Position numbers and translations under genes: made by a program
Notes under the pieces: generated by a model
Databases searched by the model: none
Seen by the model: the letters and a program-made list of their open reading frames with translations, nothing else
What the model was told of the DNA's origin: nothing
Assembly: GCA_004835665.1 (NCBI GenBank)
Contig: RBKR01000010.1
Coordinates: 372,001-436,000 of the forward strand
DNA: 64,000 nt
Direction of reading: 5' to 3'
Source of the DNA: Phoma sp. XZ068
Taxonomy: Eukaryota; Ascomycota; Dothideomycetes; Pleosporales; Didymellaceae
Part shown: in pieces, positions 59,679 through 64,000 of the stretch
How positions within the stretch are numbered: position 1 is the stretch's first letter
Layout of the letters: every line of letters starts with the position of its first letter

Positions 59679-62600
59679 ATGACCCAGGCACCCAAACCCT
59701 CATCGACTTCTATGAGGGACCAAATCGACACCGCTCCGTCGGCCGCACCTAATCACACTTCACCTACCACTGCGCGACCGCCTCTGCAGCGGATTCCGGC
59801 TAGCAATGCTCTGATTTTGTCTCAGACATCGCTAGATGCTGCCCACGATGCAGAACCGTCCACAGATCAAGGCGATGAGACCTCCGCGACGGACACGACC
59901 GACATGAGCGAGGACGAGGAGGGCTTACACGGCCGTCATGGCAATGAAACAATGGCAAAAGACGGTCAGGATGCTACAATTCAAGGAAATGCGTCACCAG
60001 ATGAGATGGAAGTAGAGCGACTGCGCACTCTCCAGTTGCAGATGCTGCAGAAACAGCAACACGCGCGCATATGGACCATGCAAAAAACAGCAACAACTGG
60101 TGCCCCCGGCACTCGACGAATTTCGCCAATCAAAGAGGAGCCAATGGCGACCATGTCGCCCACACTGGAAGGAGCGTTCAATAGCCCAAGTCCGTTACCT
60201 ACGGCTCAAACAACATCAACAGAACCGACCGAGTCTGCGCGAACAATTCGCGGCAGCATGCCACCTACGCCTGCAGGCCACGCCATCAGGACGCCTTCAT
60301 ATCCTTTCCCTACGGTCCCGAATACTCCCAGATGGGCGTCAGCGTTTCATCAGCCTTTCACTACTCTGTCACCCAACGTGTCTGCCATCCATTCAAGAGA
60401 CTTCACGGCTCCTTTGGAAAGGATTGCTTCAGAATTCAGCACTCCGGCTGATTCGACGACACCATTCGTGCCTGGGGATAGGACTCATCATGTCCCCGAA
60501 GGCGAAGATCCCCGCTTTCCGAGTCCTAATCTCTATGATCTGGTTCTGCGTCTAAGTGCAGAGCCAGGGTTTGCCGCATGGTGGACCACCGTCACTGCGT
60601 TGATGCGTGATCATTATGGGGCCGAGCGCGCGACATTAGCTGTACCTGCAGATGCTTCTGATATCGAGAATGTGCCTTGGGGTCAAAAGACTACCTTTAC
60701 GGCGGTTCCAGATGATGGCAGTCCACAGCAGGCTACCTACCAAGATACCGGAAGTCAACGAAGTCGTAGAGAGTCGACTGGGCAGCGGCAGAGCCACACC
60801 TATAGCGAATCACAAAATGTGGTCCCCACCCCATCAATACCGGAAAGGAGACCTAAGCTCTTCACACATCACTCATTTGCAGGACACGAACGTCAGCAAC
60901 AAGACTCTTCCCCCGAAATTCCAACGCCTTCTCTTTTCCTCCGACCGAGAGGTCCATTGAGGGCCGTAAGCCATGCACCGCAGGTTGCCGCCCGGCCAAC
61001 TCACCCATTACGACAGGTCTCGCAGGCCTCATTCGATGGCTCGACAAGTCCATTTCCAAGCTCTTTCTCATCGAGAGAACCATCTTTTAGCGATCCGGAC
61101 TTCTCGAGTGTCGGAGGGGAGCCATCATCCCCTCTTGCAGTGTTCAATGTTCTACGCGCTCTGGATCACGAGCCAGACGCTCTGATTGACAATACTGGTA
61201 TTAACCGCGTACTGGAAAGAGGGCGCTTAGTGACATTGACGCGAGACTATTCAACCTCACTTTCGACAGCGAATGAAGACCCTGAAAAACCTAGGACGGA
61301 GCAATCTAAAACTTCGTCGGGACAAGTCCCAAGCGGAGGCCAAGAAAACTTGAAAGCAACTGCTCACGGACGCCCCAATCTTACAACGAGTGACCCTCGA
61401 TTACAGCCTCGTTATGAAGAGTGCGAACAATATCCAAGCTCGTCAATGGCCCAATCACCCGCGCCGTCGCCCGCCATACAGAACGACTCGGAGGATAATC
61501 CATTCTTCTCCACTGGCAGAGTCGATGAAGGCTCGTTCAATCCATCCCGATCGCCACAGGATTATACTCAATATGGTCTTGTGGAAGCAATTGGCGTGGA
61601 CAGGGCTAGCACTGTCACTCATATCCCACTAATCCACCCCACATTGTCGCAAGTTATGCACCCAATAGATACCACTACGCCATCTCAGACGCGGACCTTG
61701 TCACGCAGACAATCCGGGCAGTCTGTACAGAGCAGCTCAACGCCGAAGGAGGATTTCGTGCGCAGGGCACCAATTGCAATTCTCTCTGTATTGTCGCCCA
61801 TTGTCCCATACCCCCGAAACCTTACAAAATCTCTGAAGCACCTAGGGCCTCACCTAGCCACGTCATTCTCGAATGCGTGGCAGTTCACCAATACCCAGGC
61901 TCAGGTGACTTCCATCAGGCAGCGTCGGATACCAGCCAGCACTGCCGGTAGTGTTGCCCACACTACAGATCAGGAGAGTCTTGATGATCTACTGCACCTC
62001 GACCTCGAGAACATATATACCTCAGCAGCTGGCAGCGTTACCAGTCCTTCTGACTACTCAGGTCGCTCGAGGCACTGCCCAGGTGGATCTATCACTGGTA
62101 CTCCTGGTTGGGACTCTGCATCGCTTGGGTTCTCAAATAACCACTCTATTAGTGGAACTCCTGGTCACCTTACTGGTAGCGAAGCTGTGGAAAGCTATTC
62201 CGATGCGAGAAAGAAGACAACCCGGCCTCCAACTCATCCAACCACTGCTGCCCATGAGCAAGCTGCTCGTAAAGCCGAGAAGCGACATTCGAAGCGTGCC
62301 AGTGTGAACCTTGCTTCTGAAAAAGCAGAAGCAGAGGTTGCTACTCCACGTAATGACAAGACTGCGAAAGACGAAGGATCGAGTACGCGATGGGGACAAG
62401 CGCAGGGTCCTTCAAATCGTGGTCATTCCCTCCTGCACTCGTACGGAGCGGACTTCACCTCGTCCTTCCAGTCACTGCCCGCAGCAACAACTCCGGGGGG
62501 ACGGCCACTCGTAACTCCTGGCCATACACGAAGAGGACCCATAACGGAGACCTTGGAGATGCCGCCTCCATCTGAGAGCCTTCTACGCACCATCACCTGG

Positions 62601-64000
62601 GTGAATTCGAAGTTTCTCGTTTACCGTGGCCAAGATTGCCGGCAGGTGCTTCAGGATCCTTGGGAGTCAATTCATCCTGAAGTCCGAAATTCGTACCTTG
62701 AGCAGTGGAACAAGTCACTGCGCACTGGGCAACAGCTTCAACAGAAAGTCCGACTGCAGCGCTTTGACCAATGCTACCGATGGTTCTACGTCCGGGTTGC
62801 GCCTTTGAAGAACAAGCGCCAACAGATTGTTCATTGGATTGGTACGAACATGGACTTCCACGATCAGCATCTAGCAGAGCTCAATTCGGCCAAGCAACAA
62901 GAAACAGCCGCATCGGAGGCGAAGTACAGGGCGCTAGCAAACTCGAGCCCCCAGAATGTTTTCGTGGTTTCCAGCAAGCGAGGACTCACATTTTGCAACT
63001 CGCAGTGGATCACCTTCTCAGGTCAATCAGAAACCCAAGCTCTTGTCAATGGTTTCTTAGAACATGTCCATCCTGACGACGTCATCAAGTGTAAACTGCC
63101 AGAGCTGAGCGAAGATGGCGCTACAAACGTCCCGACTTCGTTACCCGCTGATCATGGTCGGCAAGGGTCATCTTCATCTTCATCCGACGACTCTTCAGAA
63201 ACGGAAAGAACAGTCACGAGTCCAGGTGGCTCATCCTCAGACTGGATGGATCTGCCACAAGCCAAACTATCAAAGCGAGCCAGTACTGGGATCCGCAGGA
63301 TTACCAAAGACGCACACGGTCGCTCATCGTACTCCACCGAAGTCAGACTCCGCAACAAAGATGGTGATTACAGGTGGCATCTAGTGCGCATACTGCTTGA
63401 GAAGTCGCTTGCTGAAGAGAATGATGAAGAGACTTGGTATGGGACGGCTACCGATATCAACAACCACAAACTCCTGGAGCAGACGTTGAACGAGACTATG
63501 GACGCTAAGTCTAGATTCCTGAGCAACATGTCGCACGAGATAAGGACCCCGCTCAACGGCATCTCGGGCATGGTCAACTTCCTTTTAGACAGCGTCTTGA
63601 ACGCTGAGCAGTTGGAACACGTTAATATCATTAAATCGAGCACTGACGGTCTGCTTAATTTGATCAACGATATTCTTGACCTGTCCAAGGTCGACGCTGG
63701 TATGATCAAGCTTTCTATGGAATGGATGCACTTGCCATCACTTCTTGAGGAGGTAAATGACCTGAGCATGGGCCTAGCTGTCCAAAAGGGCCTGGAGCTC
63801 AATTATCTTGTGGATGAAGGGGTCCCGTCGATGGTCAAAGGCGACAAGTTCCGCATACGACAGGTGCTCCTCAATGTCATTGGGAACGCCATCAAGTTCA
63901 CGTCAAAAGGGGAAATCTTTGTGAGATGCAAAGTGCAACCGCCTGAGCGTTCTGGGCCCTTGAATGAGAACGAGACTGTGGTCCGATTCGAAGTGATTGA
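59679..64000 (+). CDS. Hybrid histidine kinase (PAS/PAC, His-kinase), 3' truncated by the window
   Basis: A sensor kinase of a multistep phosphorelay. The frame from ATG 59679 is open for all 1440 codons to the window edge. Residues 1-280 are low-complexity with phosphorylatable Ser/Thr-Pro sites. A GAF-like start (LSAEPGFAAWWTTVTALMRD, ~291-310) is separated by low-complexity stretches from possible continuation segments at ~485-525 and ~640-740. PAS/PAC follow: WVNSKFLVYRG to IVHWIGTNMDFHD (~972-1061), then KYRALANSSPQNVFVV (~1084) and VRLRNKDGDYRWHLV (~1220). The H-box is FLSNMSHEIRTPLNGI, phosphoacceptor His about residue 1286. The N-box is QVLLNVIGNAIKFT (~1395). The G-boxes and the expected receiver domain lie beyond 64000. 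I cannot assign its fungal HK class securely. Confidence 0.88.
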   Translation, partial: MTQAPKPSSTSMRDQIDTAPSAAPNHTSPTTARPPLQRIPASNALILSQTSLDAAHDAEPSTDQGDETSATDTTDMSEDEEGLHGRHGNETMAKDGQDATIQGNASPDEMEVERLRTLQLQMLQKQQHARIWTMQKTATTGAPGTRRISPIKEEPMATMSPTLEGAFNSPSPLPTAQTTSTEPTESARTIRGSMPPTPAGHAIRTPSYPFPTVPNTPRWASAFHQPFTTLSPNVSAIHSRDFTAPLERIASEFSTPADSTTPFVPGDRTHHVPEGEDPRFPSPNLYDLVLRLSAEPGFAAWWTTVTALMRDHYGAERATLAVPADASDIENVPWGQKTTFTAVPDDGSPQQATYQDTGSQRSRRESTGQRQSHTYSESQNVVPTPSIPERRPKLFTHHSFAGHERQQQDSSPEIPTPSLFLRPRGPLRAVSHAPQVAARPTHPLRQVSQASFDGSTSPFPSSFSSREPSFSDPDFSSVGGEPSSPLAVFNVLRALDHEPDALIDNTGINRVLERGRLVTLTRDYSTSLSTANEDPEKPRTEQSKTSSGQVPSGGQENLKATAHGRPNLTTSDPRLQPRYEECEQYPSSSMAQSPAPSPAIQNDSEDNPFFSTGRVDEGSFNPSRSPQDYTQYGLVEAIGVDRASTVTHIPLIHPTLSQVMHPIDTTTPSQTRTLSRRQSGQSVQSSSTPKEDFVRRAPIAILSVLSPIVPYPRNLTKSLKHLGPHLATSFSNAWQFTNTQAQVTSIRQRRIPASTAGSVAHTTDQESLDDLLHLDLENIYTSAAGSVTSPSDYSGRSRHCPGGSITGTPGWDSASLGFSNNHSISGTPGHLTGSEAVESYSDARKKTTRPPTHPTTAAHEQAARKAEKRHSKRASVNLASEKAEAEVATPRNDKTAKDEGSSTRWGQAQGPSNRGHSLLHSYGADFTSSFQSLPAATTPGGRPLVTPGHTRRGPITETLEMPPPSESLLRTITWVNSKFLVYRGQDCRQVLQDPWESIHPEVRNSYLEQWNKSLRTGQQLQQKVRLQRFDQCYRWFYVRVAPLKNKRQQIVHWIGTNMDFHDQHLAELNSAKQQETAASEAKYRALANSSPQNVFVVSSKRGLTFCNSQWITFSGQSETQALVNGFLEHVHPDDVIKCKLPELSEDGATNVPTSLPADHGRQGSSSSSSDDSSETERTVTSPGGSSSDWMDLPQAKLSKRASTGIRRITKDAHGRSSYSTEVRLRNKDGDYRWHLVRILLEKSLAEENDEETWYGTATDINNHKLLEQTLNETMDAKSRFLSNMSHEIRTPLNGISGMVNFLLDSVLNAEQLEHVNIIKSSTDGLLNLINDILDLSKVDAGMIKLSMEWMHLPSLLEEVNDLSMGLAVQKGLELNYLVDEGVPSMVKGDKFRIRQVLLNVIGNAIKFTSKGEIFVRCKVQPPERSGPLNENETVVRFEVI

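Noticed and set aside
1..64000. tRNA or rRNA genes
   Set aside because: I saw no convincing cloverleaf with A and B boxes and no rRNA core sequence by eye; a covariance-model scan would be needed to exclude small ncRNAs.

Overview
The window reads as nuclear DNA of a filamentous ascomycete, probably a Dothideomycete of the Pleosporales type. That lineage call is inference from gene content and element families; no marker gene is present. Supporting signs are genes with 45-92 nt GT-AG introns carrying CTAAC/CTGAC branch points, a Pth11-like fungal rhodopsin-domain receptor, an NB-ARC NLR fragment, a fungal hybrid histidine kinase, Tad/I-like LINEs, pogo/Fot1-type DDE transposons, and nonsense codons of the C-to-T/G-to-A kind expected from repeat-induced point mutation (RIP). 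No bacterial operons, Shine-Dalgarno sites or CRISPR arrays are seen.

Layout. 1-7.4 kb: an inverted pair of LTR-like repeats, then a nearly full-length decayed LINE (LINE-1). 8.6-11.1 kb: a small zinc-ribbon protein gene and a cyclin gene. 11.4-17.4 kb: pogo elements E1 and E2, with a 137-bp MITE touching E1. 17.8-18.8 kb: a bHLH regulator gene. 19.9-23.2 kb: the end of another pogo element (E7), a third LTR-like copy and a decayed hAT transposon. 24.9-27.0 kb: two 5'-truncated LINE 3' ends (LINE-3). 27.8-30.7 kb: a divergent pair, a four-exon chromate transporter and a phosphoglycerate-mutase-family gene. 30.9-34.9 kb: pogo E3 with E4 in its right terminus. 35.2-35.9 kb: a hemerythrin-domain gene. 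36.8-44.5 kb: half of a pogo element (E6'), joined to an intact 6-kb LINE (LINE-2), joined to the 5' part of an NLR gene. 47.8-48.9 kb: a pseudogene of the CCDC174/DUF4078 family. 49.9-51.2 kb: the Pth11-like receptor. 52.8-58.0 kb: a RecQ-type helicase relic ending at pogo E5, which abuts pogo E6, whose transposase frame is intact. 58.8-64.0 kb: a small zinc-ribbon gene and a hybrid histidine kinase that runs off the end.

Two layers are interleaved: ordinary chromosomal genes that look intact, and a transposon layer in which most copies are mutated while two, LINE-2 and E6, have fully open coding regions. Pogo elements repeatedly sit in direct contact at a TA, and LINE-2 joins two sequences that do not belong together. 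The genes do not form an obvious pathway or metabolic cluster. I found no convincing new biological system. The strongest unusual features are the pogo contact architecture, a conserved block just inside one end of five pogo elements, the LINE-2 chimaeric junction, and the intact LINE-2 and E6 copies.
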